A DNA stretch of 64,000 nt from Flavobacterium ajazii. Its GTDB lineage: Bacteria > Bacteroidota > Bacteroidia > Flavobacteriales > Flavobacteriaceae. The position numbers and the translations under genes were made by a program. The stretch covers positions 310,001 to 374,000 of the forward strand of contig NZ_JAAEHL010000002.1 of assembly GCF_010614725.1 (NCBI RefSeq). Reading direction: 5' to 3'. The number at the start of each line of letters is the position of its first letter. The first letter of the stretch is position 1. Below are positions 9,036 through 18,422 of this stretch, piece after piece. Under the pieces are notes generated by a model. The model was given only the letters and a program-made list of their open reading frames with translations, was not told the DNA's origin and did not search any database.

Positions 9036-10110
9036 ACTTTTTCTTAAACAGTATTTTATTAAGGAACTTAATGATTTTTGATTCTACCTTTTGAGTATAA
9101 AGAATACTGAAACCAATCATAAAAACTATAATTAACAGCGGAGCAATAAAACTATAAGGATAAAAATAATGCACTATTCTCCTTATCCATGCCACACCTA
9201 TATTTTCGTGAATTAGATATAAAAAATAGGAACAAAAACCAATTTTGACTACTATTCTATTTTCAAAAAAAGATAACGTTTCAGGATAATAAACAAATAA
9301 GAAAAAAAGTCCAAACATTACTGAAAATGAAACCAATTCATTCGTAACAAAATATAGATTTACTAAAATAAAAGTCCCCGCTAAAAATAGCAGATACCAG
9401 AAATTTGATTTGTTTTTGTATAACATAAAAAACAATGCTCCGGATAGAAAAAAAGACAGATACTGTATAAGATTGAATAAATTAATAAGTTTCTCTATCA
9501 ATTTAATGTGGTTCAGCCCTAAAAAAAGCAAACCATAAAACAACAACAACAAAATAAAACAGGTTACAATAAAGTTTCGCTCAAAACGGTATTTATCAGC
9601 AAAATAAATCGTGCTTGCTAAAAAATAAAACTGAATTTCCGGCCATAAACTCCAATAAGAATAATTGATATAACTGAAATGGTTTTTGGTTCCAAAAATT
9701 AAATCGAAGACATTTGGAGGCAAAAAAGTTATACTGGTAACTAAATTTCTAAAATGATTGCTTCCGTCAAAAGTATTTGTCGAATCAAACAATTTTAAAA
9801 AGACAAAAGTAATGACAGAGGCTATCAACATAGAAGGGAACAATCTGATGAATCTTTTTTTCCAAAAAGCAATTCTATCGTTTGTTCCTTCTAATGTATA
9901 ACAAATAACAAATCCGCTAATCATAAAGAAAAAAGGAACCCCTCTAAAACCATAGTGGAAAAAATCAGCTCCATAATACGGTTTTTCAGCATCATTCCAA
10001 CGATAAAAATAATGATAAAATACAACCGCTATAATAGCAATTGCTCTAAATCCGTCCAGGATTTTTATTCTTCCATTGATATGGGCAGATGTTATAAAAT
10101 TATTATCCAA
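9028..10110 (-). CDS. OafA-type membrane acyltransferase
   Basis: A 360-residue polytopic protein of acyltransferase family 3. The signature ILDGFRAIAIIAVVFYHY (17-34) includes the conserved histidine 33; RGVPFFFMISGFVI and an RFIRLFPSM motif follow. The start is a TTG at 10110 inside the end of the upstream gene (8-base overlap). The next in-frame ATG would delete the catalytic first helix, so TTG is preferred. It is one of three OafA-like genes in this half of the locus, so the final polysaccharide is probably acylated at more than one position. The acyl group and target sugar are unknown. Confidence 0.88.
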   Translation of the reverse strand: MDNNFITSAHINGRIKILDGFRAIAIIAVVFYHYFYRWNDAEKPYYGADFFHYGFRGVPFFFMISGFVICYTLEGTNDRIAFWKKRFIRLFPSMLIASVITFVFLKLFDSTNTFDGSNHFRNLVTSITFLPPNVFDLIFGTKNHFSYINYSYWSLWPEIQFYFLASTIYFADKYRFERNFIVTCFILLLLFYGLLFLGLNHIKLIEKLINLFNLIQYLSFFLSGALFFMLYKNKSNFWYLLFLAGTFILVNLYFVTNELVSFSVMFGLFFLFVYYPETLSFFENRIVVKIGFCSYFLYLIHENIGVAWIRRIVHYFYPYSFIAPLLIIVFMIGFSILYTQKVESKIIKFLNKILFKKKYE

Positions 10111-11494
10111 AATGATATAATGTTTGCGCTATTCTTTTGCTTGTCCCTTTTAGTTCACCTCCTATTTGCATTTGAATCAGTTGGTTTCTGTTTTCTGCAT
10201 CAACTTCAGGAGATTCGAGATATAAATTTATTGAACTAATTAATTCCTCTGAATTCTTCACAATTCGGGTTGCATGTGACGCTACTACGTTTTTAATATG
10301 CGGATATTCTAAAAAACGTTGATCATCATACAATCCATTATCTGAATTACCAAATACTGGATTAACAACCGGTTTTTCAAATTGCATAAAATCTAAACTC
10401 ATCGTAGAAAGCATGTTAATATTCTGATCCGAGAATTCTAATATACTTCTCAAATCAACGACATCTTCTTTTGATGGAATTCTTTGCGACCATTCTTCCT
10501 GATGTCCATTTCTAGCCAAATTCCATTTGGGATAATTCCATTTTATAAAAGGAAACTTTTCAACAAAACTTTCAAATCGAATAGGATCTTCAGCTGGGGA
10601 AGTTCTTACTAAAAAGTTGACTGCTGGAATTCTATTTTCCTGAATGGCTTGTGCAATCGTAGTAATATATAATTCATCGTTTTTACTGGTCGAAATATCT
10701 CCACAACTAAAACAAATTGTTTTTTTGGTTGGATCTAAATTAAATCGGCTGATAAACTCGCTTTTCGTAATTTTATACCGATCTAAAACATAAGGTTCAA
10801 ATTGAGGTGTTCCTACAACGGCAACATTTTCGGGTTTTACTTTTTTATAGAAATGCAATAATTCTTTTTTCATTAAATCACTCCAAACCAAATAATAATT
10901 AAAGTTTGCAGCCATTCTTCCTTTTGAAGCCAGATTATCCCAACTAAAAATGAATGAAGCTGTTTTAACTTTAAATTGCTCCGCCTGATAAACTAACGGA
11001 GCAATAAAAGGTGGTCTTTGATGCGTGAAAAACAGTACATCGAAATTTTCTTTTTCAAAAAGGGTTTTATATCCTTTTACATTAGGATTGTTTTTAAAAG
11101 ACAGTTGTTGTAATGCATTATAAAACTGAATAAAACTTTCATTATGAAATAGAGAAGTCCATTTAAAAATCAATCGGGTTGCATAACCTCTTGGTGTTTT
11201 GGTCTTTGATTTATTTGTATTTAAATTATCTGTAATCCCAAAATTATTTTTTTTGTGCAATTGTAAATGAGCCACTTCTTTGGTCTTTCTAAAAAACCAT
11301 GTTTGAAATTTTTCTTCAAAAATGGATAGTTCAATCACTCTTGTTTTTTGCAAAAACCCTTCATAAACAGATGCTGGCAAACAAGACAGGATTACCACCT
11401 CATCGAATTGTTTTTCCGCTTCTGACAAGAAATCACTTAAGACAAAATTTCGAAACCCTACACCATCAGTAATTACGACTCCTAGTTTTTTCAT
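10103..11494 (-). CDS. Unassigned GT-B-like glycosyltransferase
   Basis: About 463 residues from the ATG at 11494; an upstream in-frame TTG at 11509 would add five residues. It opens with KKLGVVITDGVGFRNFVLSD, has a THQRPPFIAPLVYQAE element in the first half and a FSWDNLASKGRM element near the middle, then VVGTPQFEPY and a C-terminal nucleotide-sugar-like half. The overall pattern resembles GT-B enzymes of the UDP-glycosyltransferase or CDP-glycerol-transferase-like type, but I cannot place it in a CAZy family. It sits between two OafA acyltransferases and four genes downstream of neuA, which makes it one candidate for the missing sialyltransferase; this is position-based guessing only. No signal peptide is seen, so it should be cytoplasmic. 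Confidence 0.65.
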   Translation of the reverse strand: MKKLGVVITDGVGFRNFVLSDFLSEAEKQFDEVVILSCLPASVYEGFLQKTRVIELSIFEEKFQTWFFRKTKEVAHLQLHKKNNFGITDNLNTNKSKTKTPRGYATRLIFKWTSLFHNESFIQFYNALQQLSFKNNPNVKGYKTLFEKENFDVLFFTHQRPPFIAPLVYQAEQFKVKTASFIFSWDNLASKGRMAANFNYYLVWSDLMKKELLHFYKKVKPENVAVVGTPQFEPYVLDRYKITKSEFISRFNLDPTKKTICFSCGDISTSKNDELYITTIAQAIQENRIPAVNFLVRTSPAEDPIRFESFVEKFPFIKWNYPKWNLARNGHQEEWSQRIPSKEDVVDLRSILEFSDQNINMLSTMSLDFMQFEKPVVNPVFGNSDNGLYDDQRFLEYPHIKNVVASHATRIVKNSEELISSINLYLESPEVDAENRNQLIQMQIGGELKGTSKRIAQTLYHFG

Positions 11495-11523
11495 TATTTT
11501 ATTTGACAAATATTTCCGATTTA

Positions 11524-12642
11524 TTATTTTGTTATTTTTTCTCCTAAGGCAATTCCTTTAATTTCTATAAATCTGTATGTCACTTTTGAAATCCAATAAG
11601 TTATTATAATTATTAAAAAATAAAAACATCCAAAAACTATATTACTTTGCAAAATGTTGTCTAAAGGAAAATAAAAATCTAAATACTTTTTATATAATCC
11701 TTTTAAAACATAACTTAAAACAGAGATTATTAAAAAATGATTTAAATACATACTGAAACTCACCACTCCAATTTTCTGTACAAAATCATTAATGATAAAT
11801 TTATTATTAATCGTATAAGTTCCTATTGCAAATAATACAAATATAATTCCGTATATATATTCCTTTTTCATAAAATAAAATGGGTATTTCAGACTAAAAT
11901 CAAAAAAAGAACAGCCAAAATACAGGAAAATTGAAACTATCAATATTATTCGGCCCGCGCTAAACGATAAAATAATACTTTTATTAATGTAGTACAAAAT
12001 TATTCCTAAAATGAAGATTGGTAATTGATTTGGGAGCCAAAAATACAAAGACCATTTATTGATACTTTCAAAAACCGAATTCAATAAAAACATAGTAAAA
12101 TCTAAAAAATAATGATTTATCGCAATTGAAAACAATGCAGTAATTAAAAACAGCCCAATTGCTTTTCCTAAAGAATTTATGTATTTAAAGAGTGTTGGAA
12201 TCAATAAATAAAAAAGCATTTCTATTCCTATTGACCAGCCACCCGGTGGAATGTCATTAATTCCCGGCAGATAAATTCCATTTGTAAAAGTATAATTAGC
12301 GATTAAATTTTTAAAATTAATTGTATTGTGCTTAATTACAATTTTATAAAAAATATAAATTAACCCAGCTATATAATAATACGGTGCAATTCTAAAAAAT
12401 CTACGAATAAAGAAATTACGATTTGTAAGTTCTCCTTCTTCCAATCTCCTTTTAGAATAAGAATTATACAACGTAAAACTGCTTAAAATAAAAAAAAGCT
12501 GAACTCCTAAATCTCCATTACCGTAAAATTTACTACCCAAATCGGATATCTTGAATGATTGTGAGCTATGAATGAGAATAACCAATAATATGGCATAACC
12601 TCTAAGGGCATTTACCCAATTGTATTTATCAGCAACTATCAT
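11524..12642 (-). CDS. OafA-type membrane acyltransferase
   Basis: A 372-residue multi-pass membrane protein of acyltransferase family 3. NALRGYAILLVILIHSS (11-27, conserved histidine 25), GDLGVQLFFILSSFTLYNSY and RRFFRIAPYYY are the family signatures, and GWSIGIEMLFY follows. It is more similar in pattern to the gene at 3620 than to the one at 9028, sharing the FFIRRFFRIAP and PGGWSI.EM elements. The gene lies 2 bases after the GT10 gene. It presumably O-acetylates a sugar of the glycan made here. Confidence 0.9.
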   Translation of the reverse strand: MIVADKYNWVNALRGYAILLVILIHSSQSFKISDLGSKFYGNGDLGVQLFFILSSFTLYNSYSKRRLEEGELTNRNFFIRRFFRIAPYYYIAGLIYIFYKIVIKHNTINFKNLIANYTFTNGIYLPGINDIPPGGWSIGIEMLFYLLIPTLFKYINSLGKAIGLFLITALFSIAINHYFLDFTMFLLNSVFESINKWSLYFWLPNQLPIFILGIILYYINKSIILSFSAGRIILIVSIFLYFGCSFFDFSLKYPFYFMKKEYIYGIIFVLFAIGTYTINNKFIINDFVQKIGVVSFSMYLNHFLIISVLSYVLKGLYKKYLDFYFPLDNILQSNIVFGCFYFLIIIITYWISKVTYRFIEIKGIALGEKITK

Positions 12643-12644
12643 CT

Positions 12645-13619
12645 TTAGAAAATCTTCCCTATTCGCTTTATTATTTTAAAAGCTTCTTTCTCGATTTTAA
12701 CCCTTAATGGAAAATTATCAAAATAATCATCTCCTCCTTTAAAATGAATTATCTCTTTTTCTGTTATTAAATTATTCTTTTTTTGTGCTTCTAATGCTAT
12801 AATTTTATTTGATAAAAATGGAAATAACTGATATTCATTCAGTATTAATTCCCTTGCTTTTACAATAGCATCCAAATTTTCTTCCCACTTCTTAGAATTT
12901 ACTATTTCTTTTAAAAACAAACCAATATGTTTATCATTAGGATCAATCTGGATGAAAGATTCTTTTGGAAAAAATTCATCTATTTTATTACACCCAAAAT
13001 ACAAAGGCATTGTATAACTTAAAAAGCAGTCTGCTATTTTTTCTGTCCAATAATAATCACTCTGAAAGTTTTCGTAAGCAATTGCATATTTAGCCTTGCT
13101 CAAAACGTCCCATTTATCATCTATTGGATTTATTCCTCTGCCATAAAGGTTCACAAAAGAAAGATTTTTAATGTTATCCAAAAAGTCCATTCTTTTCGTA
13201 TGCCCTTTCGAAGATCTTTGATTACTTGTAATCCAGACTATATTGTTCTCTTTTGCTAAATTTTCTGCTTTTAACTCCTTTAAAAAATCAAAACTTTTAT
13301 TAACATGCCAGGGTAATGCTCCATGAGATAAGATGTTATTTTTCTTAATATCTAACTGATTAATTATTAGTTTTACATTTTTATTTGCATATTGTCTGTA
13401 TTTAGAAACCTCATTCGGTGGTTCTAAACAAAGATTTATAATGTTTTCTCTGTTGACTTTAATAGAAAAATCTTTCTTTGGATAATCTAAAACAACTAAA
13501 TAATCACATTCATCAATAGCATCTTCTGTAAAAAGTAAATCGCCCCATTTCATAGAATTATCAGGGGTCTGTCTTTTTAAATCAGGATAATTGAAGTAAC
13601 GTTCAATTTTTATTATCAT
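12645..13619 (-). CDS. GT10 family (alpha-1,3/1,4-fucosyltransferase-like) glycosyltransferase
   Basis: A 324-residue protein. The hallmark of GT10 is the donor-binding motif YAIAYENFQSDYYWTEK at 178-194, followed by MPLYFG. NLCLEPPNE (62-70) and a SSKGH.KR element (136-143) also fit the family. Known bacterial members transfer L-fucose from GDP-fucose to GlcNAc or Glc in alpha-1,3 linkage; a few use other GDP-6-deoxy sugars. The gene lies 3 bases before neuC, so fucosylation and sialylation may serve the same glycan. No GDP-fucose synthesis gene (gmd, fcl) lies in the window. Confidence 0.85.
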   Translation of the reverse strand: MIIKIERYFNYPDLKRQTPDNSMKWGDLLFTEDAIDECDYLVVLDYPKKDFSIKVNRENIINLCLEPPNEVSKYRQYANKNVKLIINQLDIKKNNILSHGALPWHVNKSFDFLKELKAENLAKENNIVWITSNQRSSKGHTKRMDFLDNIKNLSFVNLYGRGINPIDDKWDVLSKAKYAIAYENFQSDYYWTEKIADCFLSYTMPLYFGCNKIDEFFPKESFIQIDPNDKHIGLFLKEIVNSKKWEENLDAIVKARELILNEYQLFPFLSNKIIALEAQKKNNLITEKEIIHFKGGDDYFDNFPLRVKIEKEAFKIIKRIGKIF

Positions 13620-13622
13620 TTT

Positions 13623-14744
13623 TTAAAAATCTCTAAACTGTTTTTGATGATTTAACTCCCAAATATCTGTTTTCTGAAGACTTTTCAAAAATAATTCTGC
13701 ACTGTTTCCTTTTCCAAAATCATTATCTGAAACCTGAACTTTGTGAAAATCAATAATTGAAAGTGCTTCGGTAATCTTTTCTTTAGAATAATCTATATTA
13801 ATAATATCGGCATGAACAGCCCTGTTTTGCTGACGGGTTCCTATATTAATAATCGGAATACCATAATAAGGAGCTTCTCTAATACCTGCGCTACTATTGC
13901 CAATGATAAACTGACAGTTTTTTAACAAAGTCAAAAAATACTCGAAACGAAGTGAAGGAAAAATTCTAAATCTGGAACTCTCTTTCAGCTTTTGGTAGGC
14001 CTCAATAATATACTGACTCCCTAAATCATTGTTTGGAAAAATCACCACATAATTATGATTGTCTTTTAGCAAGCAGTCTACAAAAGTAGCAGCATAGTCT
14101 TTCATTAATTCATATTCGGTTGTGACCGGATGAAACATTACTATGGCATACTTTTCAAAATCGATTTCATAATATTGTTTTACAATTTCTAAATCCGGCA
14201 ATTGATCAGAAAACATAATATCGATATCTGGTGAACCTATAGTAAAAATAGATTCTTTAATTTCGCCCATTTGCTGTAATCTCTTCGCAGCTTGTTTATT
14301 AGAAACAAAATGAATATGACTTAATTTACTAACACTATGGCGAATCAATTCATCTACCGTTCCCGAGATTTCTCCTCCTTCTATGTGCGCTACTAAAATA
14401 TTATTTAAAGACCCTACGATAGCTCCCGCCAAAGTTTCTACCCGATCGCCGTGTACGACAATCATATCAGGATTAACCTCTTTACAATAATTTGAAAGCC
14501 CTTCAATGGTTTTTGCTAAAGTCAAATCCATTGTGGTTTCGTGAGTATGATTTTCGAAAGTAAAGACATTCTTAAAGTTACAACGCTCAATTTCGATTAA
14601 AGTATATCCATATTTTTCCTGTAAATGCATCCCGGTTACAAACACAAAAACTTCAAAATCCTGACGATCATCAAGAACTTGAATTAAGGATTTTATTTTA
14701 CCGAAATCGGCACGGGTTCCCGTCAAGAAAAGAATCTTCTTCAT
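13623..14744 (-). CDS. neuC: UDP-GlcNAc 2-epimerase, hydrolysing (NeuC/SiaA type)
   Basis: A 373-residue enzyme converting UDP-GlcNAc to ManNAc plus UDP, the first step to sialic acid. TGTRADFGK (8-16), HGDRVETLAG (98-107), the HIEGGEISGTVDE block (120-132) with SKLSHIHFVSN, MFHPVTTE and GNSSAGIREAP are all present and in the family order. The pattern is very close to the meningococcal SiaA/NeuC sequence as I recall it, and less like LegG or PseG. It is followed upstream by neuB (3-base gap) and neuA, completing CMP-Neu5Ac synthesis from UDP-GlcNAc. The enzyme is cytoplasmic. Confidence 0.93.
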   Translation of the reverse strand: MKKILFLTGTRADFGKIKSLIQVLDDRQDFEVFVFVTGMHLQEKYGYTLIEIERCNFKNVFTFENHTHETTMDLTLAKTIEGLSNYCKEVNPDMIVVHGDRVETLAGAIVGSLNNILVAHIEGGEISGTVDELIRHSVSKLSHIHFVSNKQAAKRLQQMGEIKESIFTIGSPDIDIMFSDQLPDLEIVKQYYEIDFEKYAIVMFHPVTTEYELMKDYAATFVDCLLKDNHNYVVIFPNNDLGSQYIIEAYQKLKESSRFRIFPSLRFEYFLTLLKNCQFIIGNSSAGIREAPYYGIPIINIGTRQQNRAVHADIINIDYSKEKITEALSIIDFHKVQVSDNDFGKGNSAELFLKSLQKTDIWELNHQKQFRDF

Positions 14745-14747
14745 TTA

Positions 14748-15788
14748 TTAATCAAAGTCTGAAAAATCTAATTGCGCATCATTTTCAATATCCCTGACAG
14801 CTTTTTTTCCAAGTAAATCATTAAAATGTTCAGCCAAAATTTTACCTGTCCCTGGACGTTTTACCCAAATATTTTCTTTGGTTAAAACCTCTCCTTTTTT
14901 AATTGAAGCAATCGTGCAAACTGTTGCAAAAGCAAAATCTATAGTAACCTGTTCTTCATCTGCTGGTTTTTTTGTTCCTCCACGCATTTGAGCTATTTCC
15001 GAACTGGCAATAATTAATTCCTGACACGCCTTTTCATCCATGCTGCAAACAATATCAGGACCGGTACGTTGCATGTAATCTGTAAAATGCCTTTCTAAAA
15101 TGCTTGCTCCTAAAGCTACCGCTCCCAAACAGGCATTATTGTTCAAGGTATGGTCACTCAGTCCAAAAACCTTATTCGGAAAAGCAGCATGCATCTCCAT
15201 CATCGCACCAAACCGTACCAAATGTATTGGCGTTGGATATAAATTGGTTGTGTGTAAAATTGCTACCGGAATATTGTGTTTATCAAAAACAGCAACTGCC
15301 TTTTCGATACTTTCAATGGTATTCATCCCAGTACTTAGAATAACTGGTTTTCCAAAAGAAGCAATATGTTCTAATAAAGGATAATTATTGCATTCTCCTG
15401 AACCAATTTTATAAGCCGGAATATCAAACTTTTTTAATCGTTCAGCTGCAGCTCTGGAAAACGGTGTCGAAATAAAGATCATTCCTTTGCTTTCCACATA
15501 ATTTTTAAGTTCTAATTCATCAGCCTCATTCAGGGAGCAGCGTTCCATGATTTCATAAATAGAAACATCAGCATTACCCGGAATTACTTTTTTTGCTGCT
15601 CCACTCATTTCGTCCTCGACAATATGAGTCTGATGCTTAACGACTTCAACACCTGCCCTATGAGCAGCATCTACCATCTCTTTGGCTACCTGCAAAGAAC
15701 CTTCGTGATTAATTCCTATTTCGGCAATAACCAGAGGCGGATAATCCTGCCCTATTTTTCTTCCTGAAATTTCTATATATGGATTCAT
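14748..15788 (-). CDS. neuB: N-acetylneuraminate synthase (NeuB/SiaC type)
   Basis: A 346-residue enzyme condensing ManNAc with phosphoenolpyruvate to give Neu5Ac. A TIM barrel (about 18-260) holds EIGINHEGS (23-31) and [12 protein letters not shown] (51-62), with metal-ligand histidines in SDHT (213) and ERHFT (234). A SAF (antifreeze-like) domain (about 285-346) supplies the conserved arginine in KRPGTG. Stretches such as [15 protein letters not shown] match my memory of meningococcal NeuB almost word for word, favouring Neu5Ac over legionaminic or pseudaminic acid. The start lies just beyond a four-copy heptanucleotide repeat that contains the neuA stop codon. Confidence 0.95.
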   Translation of the reverse strand: MNPYIEISGRKIGQDYPPLVIAEIGINHEGSLQVAKEMVDAAHRAGVEVVKHQTHIVEDEMSGAAKKVIPGNADVSIYEIMERCSLNEADELELKNYVESKGMIFISTPFSRAAAERLKKFDIPAYKIGSGECNNYPLLEHIASFGKPVILSTGMNTIESIEKAVAVFDKHNIPVAILHTTNLYPTPIHLVRFGAMMEMHAAFPNKVFGLSDHTLNNNACLGAVALGASILERHFTDYMQRTGPDIVCSMDEKACQELIIASSEIAQMRGGTKKPADEEQVTIDFAFATVCTIASIKKGEVLTKENIWVKRPGTGKILAEHFNDLLGKKAVRDIENDAQLDFSDFD

Positions 15789-15791
15789 ACA

Positions 15792-15819
15792 ATGAGTTAT
15801 GAGTTATGAGTTATGAGTT
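15792..15819. repeat. Tandem heptanucleotide repeat, four perfect copies of ATGAGTT
   Basis: Four exact head-to-tail copies of ATGAGTT (complement AACTCAT on the coding strand) fill 15792-15819. The repeat covers the last codons and stop of neuA and ends 4 bases before the neuB start at 15788. Because the unit is 7 bases, gain or loss of one copy shifts the neuA reading frame at its extreme end and alters the distance to neuB. That makes it a possible contingency repeat, although no variability can be seen in one sequence. Confidence 0.9.
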
Positions 15820-16468
15820 TTTTGTAAAGATATTCGGCATACTCAAAATCATCCTGAGTATCAATATCGACATTGGCAAAAATATGATTTACTTTGAATG
15901 GAAAAGCATTTTCTGTAATAATAATGTCTTCTAAAATTAATTTAGCTTTGGTTATATAAAGTAATCCATTTTCAAAATATAAAGGCTCTAAATCCTGACT
16001 TCTTTGACCAATTTCGTAATTAAAAGGAATAAATTTATTATCTGCTATTTTTCCGAATTTCTGATGATTTCGACTTACAGTAAACAAACTGTCGCAATTG
16101 TTTTTTGTGAATTTTTGAAAAGCTTCTTTTAGTAAATTTCCAGGACGCAATGGATTGGTCGGTTGTAACAAAATTACATTTTCAACTTCCTCTATATTTT
16201 CTAAAACGTGCCTTAATGCCGAAACCGTTGGTTCTAAATCACCCGACAATGTAACTGGTCTGTCAATCACTTTAACACCATATTGCAGAGCGACTTCCTT
16301 AATTTGGAAATCATCGGTCGAAACATAAATTTCGTCAATGATATCTTTATTTGCCTGTGCGTACAAAATACTATGCACAATCAACGGAATTTCTCCTAAT
16401 GATTTTATATTTTTTTGAGGCAATCTTTTAGAACCTCCACGAGCAGGAATAATGGCAATGGTTTTCAT
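15797..16468 (-). CDS. neuA: CMP-N-acetylneuraminate cytidylyltransferase
   Basis: A 223-residue enzyme that activates Neu5Ac with CTP to CMP-Neu5Ac. The N-terminal CTP-binding [13 protein letters not shown] (8-20) is canonical, LLQPTNPLR (100-108) follows, and the C-terminal [16 protein letters not shown] gives the usual Mg2+ and product-binding aspartates. The length fits single-domain bacterial NeuA without the esterase domain found in E. coli K1. The final residues THNS are encoded by the ATGAGTT repeat tract, so the C-terminus could vary with copy number. The family also includes LegF and PseF, but the neighbouring neuB and neuC favour sialic acid. Confidence 0.93.
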   Translation of the reverse strand: MKTIAIIPARGGSKRLPQKNIKSLGEIPLIVHSILYAQANKDIIDEIYVSTDDFQIKEVALQYGVKVIDRPVTLSGDLEPTVSALRHVLENIEEVENVILLQPTNPLRPGNLLKEAFQKFTKNNCDSLFTVSRNHQKFGKIADNKFIPFNYEIGQRSQDLEPLYFENGLLYITKAKLILEDIIITENAFPFKVNHIFANVDIDTQDDFEYAEYLYKKLITHNS

Positions 16469-16486
16469 CTACAATTATTTTTTTCT

Positions 16487-17401
16487 TTATTGTAATTCAT
16501 CTTCAGGTTGCCAATAGATTTTTGTGCCCTCTAATTTTTGATATACATTGTATTCCTTTATTGATAATCTATTTGTATTTTGGATAATTTTCGGAATTGA
16601 AAATACAACATCCAACATCGCTAATAAAATTGCTTTTAATGCTTTTAAATCACCTCTGAAAACTTTCAGCTTAAACTGCATCCAAACAGAATAAGTAAAC
16701 CTTCTCGGAATATCTTTTAAAGGATAAAACAAAAAATACAAATACCAACCCGAACGCAAAGATCTTCGTAACCGAATACCATAATCTTTATTTTTTGTAC
16801 GTGATTTTATATCGACCCTATGATTGACTAAAACTTCCGGTAAATAATGAATTTCCCATTCTTTTTTAAATAATTGAAAAGATGCAAAATCTTCTTCACC
16901 GTAAAAAATAAACCAAGCCGGATAATCTGGAATATCCCGCCATGCTTGCATACGCCACACATGTCCGCATCCGACAAAACTCTTCATTCGATGAGAAACT
17001 TCAAAAGTCTTAGTTTTTTCAGGTTCATTTGTGTTCCAATAAATCCGAAACCCAAGTAACCCAATTTTAGGGTTTCGTCGAAAAGCCTGTTCTATACTCT
17101 CCAACGGATTTTGCGTAATAAAATGTAAATCGTCATCAATGGTTATCGCAAATTCTGTGCTTACCAAATCCAAAAGTCGGTTGCGGCTGTAAATTAATCC
17201 TTTGCTTTTTTCATTTCGGATTAAATGAATTTGAGAATAATTTTCTCTAATAAAATTTGAAGTCCCGTCTGTAGAACCATCGTCACAGATGATGCATTCT
17301 ACAGCTCCTTTTTTGATTAAATCCTTAATTTTATGCAATGTAAACCTCAAATCCTGAATCCGGTTTTTGGTTGTAATAAGAATGGAAAACTTTTTCGACA
17401 T
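16487..17401 (-). CDS. GT2 family glycosyltransferase
   Basis: A 304-residue GT-A enzyme. It starts FSILITTKNR, has the nucleotide-binding CDDGSTDGT at 39-47 and a metal-binding IDDD at 88-91, and continues with a typical acceptor half including FYGEEDFA. It lies 18 bases upstream of neuA and 6 bases after another glycosyltransferase, in a run of five GT2-type genes. The protein is probably a cytoplasmic, membrane-associated enzyme adding one sugar. Which donor it uses is not visible; GT2 members usually invert and use UDP-, dTDP- or GDP-sugars. Confidence 0.88.
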   Translation of the reverse strand: MSKKFSILITTKNRIQDLRFTLHKIKDLIKKGAVECIICDDGSTDGTSNFIRENYSQIHLIRNEKSKGLIYSRNRLLDLVSTEFAITIDDDLHFITQNPLESIEQAFRRNPKIGLLGFRIYWNTNEPEKTKTFEVSHRMKSFVGCGHVWRMQAWRDIPDYPAWFIFYGEEDFASFQLFKKEWEIHYLPEVLVNHRVDIKSRTKNKDYGIRLRRSLRSGWYLYFLFYPLKDIPRRFTYSVWMQFKLKVFRGDLKALKAILLAMLDVVFSIPKIIQNTNRLSIKEYNVYQKLEGTKIYWQPEDELQ

Positions 17402-17407
17402 AAAGAA

Positions 17408-18418
17408 TTAATACTTTTCAATCATAGATTTTGGCAGTTTTTTGTAGTTCAAAAACCATCTCATGAACCATTTTTCAGACAGTAATTTTGTAAAAAGCCG
17501 GTTTTTAAAGAAATAACCAAATGAATTAATAACTTTCTTTTTCTCAAAACCAAAATCGGGCTGTATAAATTGTTTTGTATTGGTTTGCTGAACTTGCATC
17601 CAATCTTCTAACACATTACCCATATGATAGGCATAATTATCATGCGTCGTAAGACGCCAGTAATCTTTTTTTAGTGATTCTTCATCCAAATAACTTTCGC
17701 TTCCGGCACCCATTTTATGGCCTATATACGAAACTAAATTTTCAAAAACATCTTTTTTATACGTAGCCACAAAATGTCCGGAACCCGCCAAAACTTTTAA
17801 CCCATTCGAGGTTTCAATCCCTAACGCATATTCTAAATAATCAGGGTTATAATCCCTATCCCAGCCAATGCTATCATAAAATTGAATTAATGCTTCTTTG
17901 TTTTTAACCGGTAAAAATTTAAAATTTGAATTAAAAAAATTATCCCAAATCAAGTTACTGCAATTTGACTTGTACATTCCAAATTGTGGTACAATACCCA
18001 CCACGCCAGCTTTTGGAATGTTTTTAAAAACTTTTAGGGTTTCGTTTTGCCAGTCCTTCAAAAAAAGCACATCAGAATCAGAAATAGTCACCAGTTCAAT
18101 TTTATTACCAGCCAGACCTTTCAAAATAGCATTCAGTTTTCCGATATTTTGGGTATGAATGAGCTCTTGTATTTTCTTCTCTTTTAAAAGAACATCCAAG
18201 TAATCTTCAACTATTTTATCACTCCCATTATTGACCACTGTAATAAAAGTTTGATGATGTACCGAAGCAAATAAAGACTCCAAACATAATTTGAAAATCG
18301 CTAAACTATCCTTAAAATAGCCCTCCTGACTGGGAATATATACCGGAATAATGATTTGATGCACATATTGTGAGTCTTCATTCTTTTGGTCTTTATTGGG
18401 GTTGAAGCCTACTCTCAT
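17408..18418 (-). CDS. GT2-like (GT-A fold) glycosyltransferase
   Basis: A 336-residue protein with a GT-A core: IIIPVYIPS (22-30), VVNNGSD (61-67), NIGKLNAILKG (91-101) and the metal-binding SDSD (113-116). The C-terminal 150 residues, with DWMQVQQ and several aromatic stretches, are more divergent than in its neighbours. It follows the GT gene upstream by 4 bases. The assignment as a glycosyltransferase is good, but family 2 membership is by pattern only. Confidence 0.8.
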   Translation of the reverse strand: MRVGFNPNKDQKNEDSQYVHQIIIPVYIPSQEGYFKDSLAIFKLCLESLFASVHHQTFITVVNNGSDKIVEDYLDVLLKEKKIQELIHTQNIGKLNAILKGLAGNKIELVTISDSDVLFLKDWQNETLKVFKNIPKAGVVGIVPQFGMYKSNCSNLIWDNFFNSNFKFLPVKNKEALIQFYDSIGWDRDYNPDYLEYALGIETSNGLKVLAGSGHFVATYKKDVFENLVSYIGHKMGAGSESYLDEESLKKDYWRLTTHDNYAYHMGNVLEDWMQVQQTNTKQFIQPDFGFEKKKVINSFGYFFKNRLFTKLLSEKWFMRWFLNYKKLPKSMIEKY

Positions 18419-18422
18419 GTAA

